Shown here: positions 22,912 through 35,300 of the stretch, piece after piece | Layout: every line of letters begins with the position of its first letter | How positions within the stretch are numbered: the first letter of the stretch is position 1 | Origin: Gnetum montanum | Lineage: Eukaryota; Streptophyta; Gnetopsida; Gnetales; Gnetaceae | Direction of reading: 5' to 3' | NCBI GenBank assembly: GCA_015680685.1 | Contig: MNCI01013909.1 | Location: 191,142 to 255,141, forward strand | Length of the DNA stretch: 64,000 bases | The notes under the pieces: model-generated | What the model saw: the letters and a program-made list of their open reading frames with translations, nothing else | The model's database searches: none | Told to the model about the DNA's origin: nothing | Translations under genes and position numbers: made by a program

Positions 22912-25691
22912 ATGGCCTCAAAAAGAGGAGCAACAGGAGGACCCTCATAGCTAGTGAGCAAAAGACCAAGAGGCCATTGAAGAACTTGCATAGGAGAACA
23001 AGGTCCACAAGCAGAACACGTAGAGGAGGAGGCTCAATCTTTCAGCATCCATCAAGAAACTCCTACTCCAGGACATTGGACTTAGGGGGAGGTAGAAGAA
23101 CCACAAGCACAAGGACAACATCACATGCTGTCACAAGAATGCCTCTAGATTATCCAAGAGAAGACACTCCTGATTGTAGTAATGGTGGAGATGAACTTTG
23201 GCTTGTTTGTAAAATTTGTTTTGAAAGTAGTGAACACACAACTTCAAGAGTCACTATTATGACCCATACTTTCAAACAATGATGAATGGTATTTATGGGA
23301 GGCTTATCAATTCTAGCATAACAAAGAAGAAGATGCAATTGTCAACATCGAGGAAGTCTCTGTATCTTATTCAATCAAGGTGATAGCTAAAGCCATGAGC
23401 ATGCCTAATGATAGGGCAAAAGTTACACATCTATCCACCAAATCAGATATAGACACTAGAAAATTGTGGTTGTGAAGGACATATGGAAAAGAAGATAAGG
23501 AGTATAATGAGTTAACTCTTGAAGAAAGAATTTATTTCAAAATTGGCACATACCACCTATTTCCCACAGAAAGATTAAACAGACTACCCATGTATGCGGC
23601 CAAAGGAAGTGCGATCCTAATGGAGAAGTATAACACAAACATCGCACAATTCTACTTGATGAAGATCCAAAGGCAGTTTGAGGAAAAGAAGGCAAGGAAG
23701 CTGATACTTCCATTCCCTTGCCTCATTAGGAAGCTGTGTAAACATGCTAGAATCCTAGGGTACACAATGACATTCTCAGGAAGGCATAAAATGCTTCCAA
23801 TGCTGAGATGCTCAAGCCAGGACCACCAAAGAAAGATCAAGCGGAAGAACAAATGACACTGGAAAAACCATGCAAACTATTGTACAACAACAACAAGTGG
23901 GACCTAGTGGTTAGTAGCAAGGGTAATAACGACAACAACAATAAGAAGAATAGCAATAGTAAGTTCCACCACCACCATCACAAGATTACAAGCCATCCAT
24001 GAGTCATCTGCAATAAATCATAGAGACTATTAGTTGGGGAACATGTGAAGAGGCAAACCTCTACAAAGTTATCAATAATGCCATTCAGCCCATAGTTTCC
24101 ACAAATCCTATTAGTGGACAAATATCACTCTAGTCAGGAGAAAAGACCTAATGGTCACAATATATTTTTGGAAATACTACATCATTCCAAGTGGTGCTTG
24201 AAATTGGAGAAGGAGCCACAATTGTGGTTATGCCACACTAGGATGCAACAAGAGTAGTAAAAGTGATCACAGATTACATCAAAGAATCATTTAATCTACC
24301 TATTGTGATACTAGTAGATCTAACTAGAGCTATGGATGCTCAAATGCTAGCTGGCACCTCGATGACTCCTGTTGATCATGAAGATGTTTTGGATCAATTA
24401 TTACAAACTAGGCAAGTCATGACAACTCTTTTCGACATTCCAGGTGATGTCACTACAATGCAATCAAAGTTAATAGAAACCAAGGATAAGTTGGTCATGG
24501 TAGAAACCAGGGTAGAGCATGTATAGAATGAAATTCTTAGACTATAAGAAGAGCTTGCAATCTTGAGGGTTGAATGTAGAGATCCTACTCAATATTGCAT
24601 CCAACCAACTAAAATAATTTAGAACAGAACAAATTAACCACCTCATGAAGCAAAATAAGCAAATGGAGAATGAAAAGGAGAAAGTGGTGTGGAATACCTC
24701 AGTAGTAGAAGCAGAAACATATGCACATGCTAAGACACTCACTACAGTACAAGAAGAAAACAAACAACTTGCTACAAAAAACACCAAGTTGGCTAATGTA
24801 GAGAAGTAGAAAAACATCTTGGAGAAGAGCATCTATCAGTTAAGAAAATAAGTGATGAGAGTCAACCAAGATATGAGCTGCTTAGCAAGAGAAAACATAG
24901 CCCTCTCAACAGAAGAGATACACACAATTAGATAGAAATTTTCTATTAAAATCAGCACATGGTAGAATGAAGCTAAGAAGCATGAGAGGCTTAAGGGACA
25001 TTTTTGTGATTAAGTGGGCATGTATAAACAAGTTAATGAGAATAAAATATAGATGGAGAAAGCCCAAATTAATTCCATATTAGCACAGAATCTAGACTAG
25101 TAATCCATCTTGGATAGTTATGCTCATGTCCACCAAGCAGAGATTAAAAACAAAGGCTTGCATATAGAAGGTTTGAAAGAATACATGGGGTTAGCTAACC
25201 TTTGCTATGCTAACTTTCCCATGTTGACAATAGGTAAGCCCAAAAATAAACTTGAACAATAAGTAGTGGCCACATATGCATTGTACAAAAAGAAGTTTGT
25301 AGATTAAAAAGATGCTTTGTAGAAGCTTCATGTAGCAAACTTTGAATCAGAAATAGTTAAGGATGGCTGCTAAGGGTAGAAATATGTTACAAAGAACATG
25401 GCCAAAAGAATTTTTGATTAACAGGAGTTACGCTAGATGGCCAAGGCATTTGAAGAAGAGAGAAGATAGATTGCAACATGGTACATCAAGGCTAATTAGA
25501 TGTTTTTGCAATTGCCATGTTTGTGGGATGTACTAGCTCCATCACACATTGTACAACAAGCATGAATAGTACTTGACCCTTGAACAGAAGAAGAGAAGCT
25601 TTAGGTGTTACTCAACAGATACAAATTTCAGAAGCTTAATGACAAGGGGAAGAAACCAATGGAGGAGCCACCACTACCTAGCACTACTTAG
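22912..25691 (+). pseudogene. 3' ORF of element B: plant-transposon-like domain plus coiled coil, broken
   Basis: ATG 22912 opens MASKRG, a basic start like MAPKSGG in D and MAPKPRH in A. One frame runs to 23856 with several stops. It holds EEAQSFSIHQE, an EWYLWEAYQF block, SVSYSIKVIAKAM and GSAILMEKYNTNIAQFYLMKIQRQFEE...LPFPCLIRKLCKHARI. By memory this resembles the 'putative plant transposon protein' domain found behind pol in Athila-type elements. After a frame change come long Glu/Lys/Leu heptad stretches (24260-25330) typical of a coiled coil, ending with an EEPPLP tail. No signal peptide or membrane segment is seen, so it is not an obvious envelope protein. Function unknown. Confidence 0.7.
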
Positions 25692-25880
25692 GCCACATCG
25701 AGTTTCAACAGCTTCTTTTGTTTTGTTCTAATTTTTCTTGTCATGTCTTGTGTTTATTTTTGTAAACACCACTATGACATTTAGTGTCATGTATATAGTT
25801 AATTTAGTCTTGTAAATCTACCTCCCAATTTTGTAAAGGACTCTATCCTCATTTTGTTTTAACTTAAGGATAAGTTTCTA

Positions 25881-25896
25881 GTTAGTCATGGGGGTA
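25881..25896 (+). other. 3' polypurine tract of element B
   Basis: GTTAGTCATGGGGGTA directly precedes TGATAAAG of the right LTR. A, D and E have the same arrangement (GGGGGTA or TGGGGTA, then TG). Confidence 0.8.
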
Positions 25897-26763
25897 TGAT
25901 AAAGTCAAGTTTTTTTTGGCTATGATATCGTAGCTATAATATCATCGCATGAGCTATGTCATTGCATATGCAATATCACAAGATGCATGCTAGCCTATAA
26001 ATACAACACGTAGGCACATGTATCCACAATAAGTTTTATTTCGTAGTAACAGAACTCTTTTAGTTTGTTTTCATGAATTTAGTCTTAAGTACTTAGAAGT
26101 GTGAATGCCCATAGTGTAGTGTGTCTTAGTGAAAAGAGTATTTATTTGAACATCTTGAACTTAGGCGCAAGTGTGACTGGCAATAAAGATTGAGCTATCT
26201 CATATTATTACAACATTTTCCTAGTTTCTTGTTTTACTTAGCATAATGTTTACTATTTGTCTTAGTTAATGTTTTAATATTCCATGCACTTTCTATTATT
26301 GTTGCTATTAAGTGGAATGAGTACAACCGATCTCAAGCACTTAAGCGTAATTGCTTGGTAACCCAATAGTGCTATCACTTTGTACATCCAATAGCAGTGC
26401 ACTTGGTATCTCAATAGTAGTTACACAAAGCCCAAGGTGTGTATCGAAGATTAGGAACAAATGCTCATCGCCATATGCTGTACTAGATTCATTTACTTGT
26501 TTTACCCTGAGTTAGAAACTACTTTCATTCTCATTATGTTTGCTATGAGTAACAATGGCCTACCAACATCTAATATCATATACCTCAAGGTGAACTAAAC
26601 CATACACATAGACTTTACTAACTCCACATGGGAAGACAACGGTCTTGAACTTAAAATCAATTGCTAGCATAATTACATTGCCTTGTCCATGGATTATGAT
26701 CTGGTCGCATGTGAACACCTGTGACTTGTATGGTTGGGTGTTGGATTACTTCACCACTCATCA
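25897..26763 (+). repeat. 3' LTR of element B
   Basis: It runs from TGATAAAGTC to CTCATCA and is followed by the ACATT duplication. The TATA box is at 25996-26003 (GCCTATAAATACAACAC, the same wording as in D). Its U3 carries clustered ATATC motifs (25920-25975). Confidence 0.92.
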
Positions 26764-26768
26764 ACATT
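26764..26768. repeat. Right target-site duplication of element B
   Basis: ACATT is identical to 3584-3588. Confidence 0.9.
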
Positions 26769-27941
26769 GAAGTAATGGTATTTGGAATAGAGGCATTATG
26801 CATTATGAATTTTAGATATCTAATCTATGTGAGTGAATTCATTTAATTCTACTTGCATAATTTGACATTTTCCCTTCATCTCTTAAATGTAACTACATAA
26901 ATTGTTGTGTCAAAATTAATGAGTGCAAATTCAGCATTTAAAGTCTTTTCATGTAAATTTATATATTAAAAAGTCATGCAATAGAAACTTTTTGTGCATA
27001 TAAGGCATGTTGTGTTTTTGACAAATGTTTTTGATATAATTCAAAATAATGTTTCTTGATGGTTTCTTTTTTCTAAAACAAAAGTATGAAACCTAACAAA
27101 AAAGGTTGCATTTCTAGCAATTAGGGTAAGAAACAGGTTTTGACCGAGGGAAATAATATTGCTCATGTTATTGATTTCCTGCTAGAAGTGCAAGCCTTTC
27201 TTCATAGAATTTGTGTTGGCTTTGAAGTCATCGACAACATCTTCAACACTAATCCTTGGCCAAAAAATCATCATGGTGGATATTAGATCACATGCTTATG
27301 GGAGCCATGACTTTTAGCTACTTGTGCAACCTGTAAAGACATGTCCTATTAGTTCCTTGTTTGGCTCACTAGTGGTTACTTGTTAGTTCTATGAAGCCTG
27401 AAAAATGACCACCTACTCAACATGTCAACCTTTCTTGCCAACATCATTGATAAGGCCATCATGTGCACTTGTGTGGATGGCTTGCTAATATGTGAGAGGG
27501 CCTTCTTGAGGCCCTCACATGAGAACAGAGAGTCCTAGAGTTCAACATCTCATTAGAGAATTTGATCCTTGCCTTTTGGCACATTGACAAACTTCCTTGC
27601 ATCTTTGCTAAATCCAAGTCCAACAACAAGAAATGGCAACAACTTGACAAGGGTAAATCCTTTACAGCTTCATCCAAATGACATGCGACTAGGTCCGTAG
27701 TTGCAACCCTTGTGGAGTTAGTTATTGATGCAACTTCCAACCAAACCATGTTCTCTTTTAATAGCCACACTTGTTTGTATCCCCACAACTTAGACATCTT
27801 GGCTCGTGACATCACTCACACTTCCATTGTCAGTTTGTCATGTTCCTTTGATTGCTTGCCCACTGTTGACTCTATATTTATTAACAACTTCCCATACACT
27901 ACCCATTCCTCCCTCTTGCTTGCAATGATGTCGAGAGGCTA
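26769..27941. other. Spacer between element B and the tandem repeat, no recognised gene
   Basis: No LTR, RNA gene or known domain is seen. Two overlapping open stretches (27459-27815 minus, 27712-27942 plus) have no recognisable motifs. The plus strand around 27460-27940 has a Leu/Pro/Ser-rich composition that could be a very old coding remnant, but I cannot assign it. Confidence 0.5.
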
Positions 27942-28187
27942 ATCGTAGCTTGTCCCTCACATTCGCTCCTTCCTACCACATTAAGAACATTTACATCACC
28001 ATTACATGAAGCTACCTATAAATGCATATACATCACCATCATATGAATCCTAATGATGGGGCTCATCGTAGCTTGTCCCTCACATCTGCTCCTTCCTACC
28101 GCGTCAACAACATATACATGACCATTACATGAAGCTACCTATAAATGCATATAAATCACCATTATATGAATCCTAATGATGGGGCTC
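27942..28187. repeat. Tandem duplication of a 123-bp unit
   Basis: Copies at 27942-28064 and 28065-28187 both start ATCGTAGCTTGTCCCTCACA and end AATGATGGGGCTC. They have the same length, differ at only a handful of positions and are directly adjacent. There is no coding content. Confidence 0.9.
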
Positions 28188-29084
28188 TTTTCCTTGTACT
28201 AGTGTTTTAAAATTTGGTGAATATTAGCTAATTTGGGAAATATTCACCACATACTTACATTGCTGAATAAAGATTATTTGTCTTAGTCTTTAGTGAATTT
28301 TCAATGAATAAATATGAATATTGGCTTAGCAGGTTTAGAGTCTACTGAATAATTTCAAATATTGGTAGATTCAAAACCATTATTTTGCATTTTAGTCTAC
28401 ACTCTTCCTTCTAGATCATAACCCTAGCTTATGGGAAAAGTTTTATCTTTTCGTTGAATCTTCTTGGATTTTTTATTTTTATGTTTTACAATGACCTAAA
28501 GCCACAACAAATAATTATCTAGAGGAAGGTCAATGAGGTAAGTGCATTGTGGTCGTGGAATTTAAATTCTTGCTTGGATGCATCTTTAGACTTGCATGTT
28601 TTTGACCTTTTAAAAGTAAATCCCTATTTTAAGCTTTCATTACATATGAAAATCAAGGATAAGATTTATTAAGTTTTATTATTATATGTTTTAAATATCT
28701 TTTAGATATAAATATTATTTCAAGGATAAATAACGGCCAAATCTTTATAATTATTCAGGAATACCGAATCGATAGACCCAGGGTCCCACGCCCCGTCCTC
28801 TCCACCTAGAACATCAACGTTGGTTTTGTAATGTTGTTTATATGCTAACATAACTACTTTTTAAGTTGTGGAAAAAAGAAAACAAAGCATAATTATTGAG
28901 TTCTGCTTCCACCAAAATTTCGTTCTCCCTCACAAGAGCAAAAGTCTTTCAGTTCGGTTCAACGCCGAAGAGGACCTTTCCGTTTTTCAGCTGCCGGTTA
29001 ACATAGCTATAAATGTTTTCGCTGTGGACTGCTGCAAACCTGGACGTATAAAATGAAGTGAATTCGATCGCAGTTGTCGAGACG
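28188..29084 (+). promoter_or_regulatory. Upstream region and probable promoter/5' UTR of the methyltransferase gene
   Basis: This AT-rich flank becomes more balanced from about 28770 (CCCACGCCCCGTCCTCTCCA at 28786-28805). TATAAAA occurs at 29048-29054, only about 30 bp before the chosen start, so if used it would give a very short leader. A start farther upstream is equally possible. An open stretch at 28868-29056 has no ATG and is probably leader. Confidence 0.45.
29053..29061 (+). promoter_or_regulatory. Minimal upstream ORF (ATG AAG TGA)
   Basis: A two-codon ATG-AAG-TGA reading ends 23 bp before the main start codon. It would lie in the leader if transcription begins upstream of 29053. 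It also overlaps the TATAAAA sequence, so only one of the two roles can hold. Confidence 0.3.
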
Positions 29085-29377
29085 ATGGAATCCATGCCTG
29101 CATTGCTGGCCCTATCTCAACGATTCATGTATGGCAGTTGCAGAGCTGACTCTGATTACCAGACAGCAATCGGTAATTGTTTTTGTCGAACTCCCAGAAG
29201 GCTAATCATTCACAGAAATGCAATAAAAATGAAAAACACGGCAGAGCCTGTGTTGGGTGTGGATTACATATCAAGCGTGGCAAATCCTTTTGTGAAACAC
29301 CTCGTGAAGCTTCGTCGCAGTTCTTCGTATCGGCATTCCATGGGTTCTGTTCTCGTCGTTGGCTCCACCTGTTTGAG
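29085..29377 (+). CDS. Exon 1 of the SpoU methyltransferase gene
   Basis: It encodes residues 1-97 plus two bases of codon 98. I chose ATG 29085 (MESMPALLALSQ) because it is the first in-frame ATG. The frame stays open upstream to a GTG at 29058 but has no ATG there. The later in-frame ATG at 29094 would shorten the protein by three residues. It ends in the substrate-domain start (NPFVKHLVKLRRSSSYR, VLVVGSTCL), with donor GAG|GTTTTA. Confidence 0.9.
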
Positions 29378-32300
29378 GTTTTATTCTCTTTGCTTTTCAA
29401 TCGGCTTTCTAGAAAGCTTACTCCGCATTTTCAGTTCCTTTGTTTATTTCTTAAAACAGAGAGAGAAAACATTAAATCACTGTAGGGGATATTCTGTTTG
29501 CTATTTTGACCAATTCAAACTCATTTAAATTTGGTGGGGACAGAGAACATATTTTATATTTACAAGTTTCGTTGGAATTATAACAACTATGCAATGTGCT
29601 ACATACAATGAAACTTCGTATTTGTTTTTAAATAAATAGTCTCTATTGTCCTTTGATGGATTACTTCATTCAGCGATGGGATTGAACCTGTCACCTAGGA
29701 TTTTTATGCCATAATTCTTACCACTAGCACGTAATCGTTTACTTATAATAATGAAACTGAAACTGAACTTTTACGTGTCATCGAGACCTTTAGGATTATT
29801 CACCTTAAATATGCATATAACATGCAAATGTTGTGTATCATAGGATATTTAAGGTGATCGCAACCTTTAACTATAAAATGCTCAAAAAATGATTTTAAGT
29901 GATATGTCATTGTGGAATTAGCTTTTCATCTCAAAATCATGACTCAAATGTAGGCTAAAGGCAATCATGCTCATAAATCATCTTAAGATGCAAATTACTA
30001 TTAGTCATAAATCATGTTTAAATTTTCAAACAGTGAAAACTAAAAACTCAACCGGAATGGAAGTAGCAATTTCCTTTCAGGCAATTATTCTTTTTGGTGC
30101 CTACTTTACAGCTTCCACTTCAGTCACAGAATTTGTATTGTAAAATTGTTCAAAGCTAATATTTGAACAGTTTTGGCAAGAACACTAGAACAAAAAAGAA
30201 TTTGAATGGACAATAGAACAACATATAGAGACAACGAATGCTGAAGTGGCATGTTACAATATCAGACCAGAGAATGTTATCAAATAAAGGGTAAAAAGAT
30301 AAGACAAGGACCGGCATTGCAAAATAGCAAGTATTCCTAAGGGTTGCAAGGGCAAGGTAAGTAGAGAACATGCTGTAGAAATAGTTAATGCCAAAATGTT
30401 AGGCCAAATGAAGGCCACATGATTGAAGGGGCCATGAAGATGCACAGTTATTTAAATAACAGTCTGCTTTGGAGGCATCTTACTTTCTTCATTATCATCG
30501 TTGCTCTTATCTCCACCATAGAACTTGACCCTCAAGGATAACTAGTGATTTGATAGTAAGACACGGTTATCCAATACTGGGCATTTTAGTTTATAAATGT
30601 AAAATTGAGTGGGCTAGAATACATTGTCAACATGCTTCAACTATGAAAAGTTGAAAACAGGGTTAGCATGTAAGACCCTGTATTTTCAATATTATAATGC
30701 AAATTTGCAAACTCATCATTTTAATCTAAAGTAATGCGATTAATTAGATTGGCACGTCATTATTTAGTCATACAAATAGTGCAATGATGACAAAATAGTG
30801 TATCTACTATAGAAATAATAAAGGAGAAAGACCCAAGGTAAATGATAAACTGACTTAATTTTTCAAATCTTCTGATGTATGCATTTGGAAACTGGGCCTT
30901 TTCTAATAAATGTTTAAAATGTTCAAAAGAGTTTGTGATAAATATACCATTCCTCAAGATGAATCCCCAAGTTGTCCAAAAACACAGAATACTGTATTTA
31001 CTAATTATATTTGCGAACTGCATAATCTCTCCCAGTGCTTCAGCGGGGACTATAGCCTTCACAGGGTTTTCATTTAATAAACTACCCAAATGTAATTAGT
31101 GGTAAATTAATAACAAAATAGGATTGCACAAAATTGAAATTACAATTTTTAGCATAAACCAAGCCCTTAATTCAAAAATGATATTAATCAATCCGAGATC
31201 TTAAAATGATATTTTAAAAAATTAACATGCCAAAAGATAGGTTCCCATTAATTTGTTGCTGCTTAAAAATTTTGAAGTGCAACTAAAAATCATTTTATAT
31301 CTTAGAGACCAACGAAAGAGGTTCGCATGAGTAGAAACATGCATTCAAGCACTTGTAACCAAGTCATGTGAGATTTACCTGTATTGAGTTTAGGAACATC
31401 TGCATGCGTAATTTGTGAATTTATACAAGCATTTTTCTTTTGTCATATGATGGTAAGGTGCTTGTTTCTCAAGTGGTAAGACCTGAGTTCAAGCCTAGGC
31501 ACAGTCATTTGAAAGAGGTTTAGCTTTCGCACATCCACTGACCCTCTCAGGACCCTACCATGGTGAGATAAGCATTGAGCCTCTGGGTAATGATCCTTTA
31601 TTTGTCTTCTGTTGTACATCTAGATTAAATATGTTGACCTGTGAGATGCAAGTCAAAAATGTTAAAGATGAGCTGTACCTCATTGACTTGCATAAGTAAT
31701 AATGTGACAGTGTACATTAGGCAATGCATTTCTGATTTGCAGTCACAATTGACATGGTACATGCAGTTTTTACTGACGACTATATTTTAAAAAGATATTC
31801 ATGTTATTTGTTTTAAAGGGAGATCTCTGAATATTTACAGCAGAAGTTATCTGAGCCTGTGATCGATTATCTGTTCGTAAAAGATGGTGCTGATATGCCA
31901 TCAGGGCTGCGTGGGTCTTCATGCCGCGTTGTCCATGTAAATGATAGAGTTATGCAAAAGCTTGCTGGGATTGACGAATCAGAGTCCACTGATGCTGCTG
32001 GTGTGCTGAAGCTTCCCAAGAGTTTCCTGGAATTGAAATCTTCTGAAGTTCAAGTAGGGTTCCAGATATTTCCTTCAGAACTGCACCGTCTTCTTGTTTT
32101 AGAAGGCATACAGGTATTTAATTGTGCTTCCACGTATGCTTTTGTTAGCTATGCTGCTCCAATTTTCTGTTAGTTGATATTTGCTTTCATTCACTATTTT
32201 AATCTTCCAAACTCGAATCCAATCAAAATTTCATTGTTATTGTTAGCATTCTGAAGGCTTCAAATAGCAAGTGCATGTTTTCCATAAACTTCTATATTGG

Positions 32301-35300
32301 TTTGCAAGTGCTTTTGATTTGTTTTATTAAAATAAATTAGTCTGTTGGAGGTTGGATTGTATGAAATTGCATATAACTTATGTTTTCTTAGTTTACTTTG
32401 AGAACTATAGTATGCCATGGGCTGGGTTATCTTTGATTCTCTATTATCATTTCTAGGAATCACAGATGCCTGTTTTGGATTGTTCCTTTGTATATGTATT
32501 TATCCATGATTTCTCTACTTCACTTACCAGATAACTTTTTGTAGAAATAGATTATATGTTTGATCTTTCAAGTACTTTCTAAAATTGTCATTTTGCTGCA
32601 TTTAAATTGGAAATTTAACTTTATTACACTGATATTAGAATCACATTGAGGCGACAGTAAAATCTTCATATAAACTATGTGATAACTTGTCCTAACATGT
32701 TAAAGCAAACATCATAGCCAGAAACAATCTTGAAATGCCATGCATATGAACACTCAAAACATCATCATCTTAGCCTTGTCCTAATAATATGGGTTTCGCT
32801 ACATGAGTTCTTGTCCACAATTTACCCCTATCAAGAGCTTGAGCAATATCTATTCAAAACTTTACAATATCTGCGTTAACTGTTTCTTCCCATTCTTTTT
32901 TGGTCTTCCTCTTCATGAGTTTCCTGGAACTGTAATGTGGTAAGCTTTTCTGAGAGGTTTATTTTCTTATATTTTTTGAACATGATCAAACCATCGAAGG
33001 ATAATTTTGTTGAACTTCCAAATTGAGGTATTATGATTGTCTCACATTTCTGAATATGCATATCTTGCTTTGATTGCTTCTGTTTTATCTTTTTGGTAGA
33101 AGTGCATTTTTATTTATTTTTTCCAAAATTTAGAGATTCAGATAGTTAATTGCTTACATGGACAGTTTCCTGGATATTTGTATAACCTGCGTGTAATGTG
33201 TTTCTGTCTTTTTGAAGAGAGAGAAACTTACAAGTACAGGATAGTGTATGGTTGTTTTTGGGTTTTCACCAAATAAAAGCCATGCTGATTTTCTATCTCA
33301 TTCTGTTATATAGTCTAAGAATTTTTTCCTAAAGGCTATTTTCATCGTAACCTTTGGCAGGATCCAGGTAACTTGGGCACCTTGATACGTACTGCAGCAG
33401 CATTTCAATGGGTACATTTTTGCATATCTTCTCGTTGGAATTTAGAAATTTGATTTTTTTGGGGGGTTTCTGTTTCTGTTAATTTTATTCTTACTGAATT
33501 TCAATCGTATGCGCAAACATTTAAATGCAATCCTCTTGTTTTCTTCCTTGACCTCAATAATCTTTTCCACTTCATCCATCAACTTATTAACCTTATTATC
33601 GGCATGGTGTTTAGATCTCTACCTCTTTTTGAAGTTAATGAAGACTATGCTTGGTCACTTCTTTTCTCCTTGTGATGATTTTCTAATCTCTTAATTTTTG
33701 ATTCAACCTTAGGTTTCTACGCTATGAGGGCATCAGGTAAACAGTCGTACTGCAAAAAATTATCATCTTATCATCAACATATTCTAATGGGCTAGCTCTA
33801 TCAAAGATGAAAAATGCCTAATGTAGTTATTCAACACTGTTGTTCACATTTACAAGAACAAAGGATTACAAGAACAAAGGATATGCGAAGTTGAGCGAAT
33901 TATTGAGGAATTAAGTTTATGAATCATACTATGAAACTATAAGAGTTCTAGAGCAGCATTTTATACCCATGAATCAGTATTATCAAAAATTTGATTTGGA
34001 TTTATGCCAATAGGAACCTTTGTAAAAAAAAAAAAAAAGTTCTTGAAATCAGAATTCACTTTAATAATGTTAATCAAAATCAAGGCTATTTTAGCTATTT
34101 AGCTTGGTGGCCTATTTTAACCAAAATTAAGCAATTGACAAGTCTTCCTTAAATCTTGTTTATTTTAATATTTGAAACGTTATATAGTATGTTATGTTAT
34201 TACTAATGATTAGCAATGAGGTATTAGCGTTGTGGTATGATTCTTCATTTGGAGATTTCCAGTTATGGGTTTAATTATAGGGAGTAGCAGCGAGTAATAA
34301 TGGTTTACTTAAGTTATACAAAAGCTTTGTGTTGCCTGTATGTTGAGGGGTACATATAGTCATCTAGTTATGGTTTTGAAAATCCTCCCTACTAATGACT
34401 TTATATGGAAGAAGTTGTATTTCCATTATTTTGAAGATGTCATTATGTCTAAGGGTACATATGGTCATCTACTAATGGTTTCAACAACCCTCCCTACTAA
34501 CAATAACATGGTTCTATCAACAAGCATGTTGCTTTATATGGAAGAAGTTGCAAGTTTAATTATGTTGGAGATGTCATTATGCTATTATTTTTGTTTGCAT
34601 AAACCTTTTTTGATTTTCTTTGAACTAGTTGTTATATGATTTATATTTTCTCTTGGTTTTTTTCCTTTGTGCTAACAATGATTTTAGAAGTTTATTTTTT
34701 CAACTTTTTAAATTTAAAATAAATTTTTATTGTTTAAAATTAATTATTACAAACTACATTTCAACGAGTTTCTAATCTTTGAGAATTTGATTGCAATGGA
34801 TGATGAATTTAGCATGATTTGAAACATACTGAGAAAAGGGGGAAACAAAATGCAAGTTACGGATGGTACAAATTTTCATATGATTTTCATTAACTTAAGA
34901 AAAACAGATGGTTGAGTGTTTAGAGATATTATTTGGCAGGGCTTAAAAGGAAAAACTTCCTTGATAATTATATTAAATTAATTCAAAACATGTATGAAGG
35001 AGCAATTATATAATAACTTCTGATTTCCTAGTCACAATGGATTTGCATAAATGCCCCATGCTTAGTTCATACTTCTTTACTTCTTTGTTGTTGTGATGGA
35101 TGAACTAAGGAAGTACATAATCAAATCTCTTGCTGTATATTGTTTGTAGATGATGTCTAAGTGGGTAAATCTTGACCAAATAGTACTTTTAAAATGTAAA
35201 AACAGAGATTGACTCTAGAATCAGAAAGCTTAAAAATTAGTAGAAGTTGGATAAAGTACATGGAATGTAATTTTAGGGAAGGTATGAATAATGATGAAAT

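Larger units (their letters stand above)
3589..26763 (+). mobile_element. Athila-like Ty3/gypsy element B, complete, with nested element C
   Basis: LTR (3589-4437), degenerate tRNA-Asp primer site, gag, protease, RT, RNase H, integrase, long spacer, 3' ORF, polypurine tract and LTR (25897-26763) are present in order, flanked by the ACATT duplication. Element C (about 10 kb) interrupts the RT domain, so B itself is about 13.2 kb. Domain order, the FMDDF-type catalytic box, the CX2CX3HX4C knuckle and the second gene behind integrase place it with Athila-like elements by family knowledge. All frames carry stops, so it is a dead copy. Confidence 0.92.
29378..31818 (+). other. Intron 1 of the methyltransferase gene
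   Basis: This 2441-bp intron has donor GTTTTA and acceptor TTTTAAAG, phase 2. It contains two weak SINE-like remnants (29660-29735 minus, 31448-31640 plus) and otherwise no recognised feature. The open stretches inside it on either strand have no domain signature. Confidence 0.85.

Noticed and set aside
27459-27815. 118-codon minus-strand ORF in the spacer after element B
   Set aside because: No motif, no splice or promoter context, and an overlapping plus-strand ORF of similar quality. It is most likely chance.
29378-29528. Open frame of exon 1 continuing into intron 1
   Set aside because: The conserved protein continues in exon 2 after a good donor at 29378. The extension has no similarity to the family.
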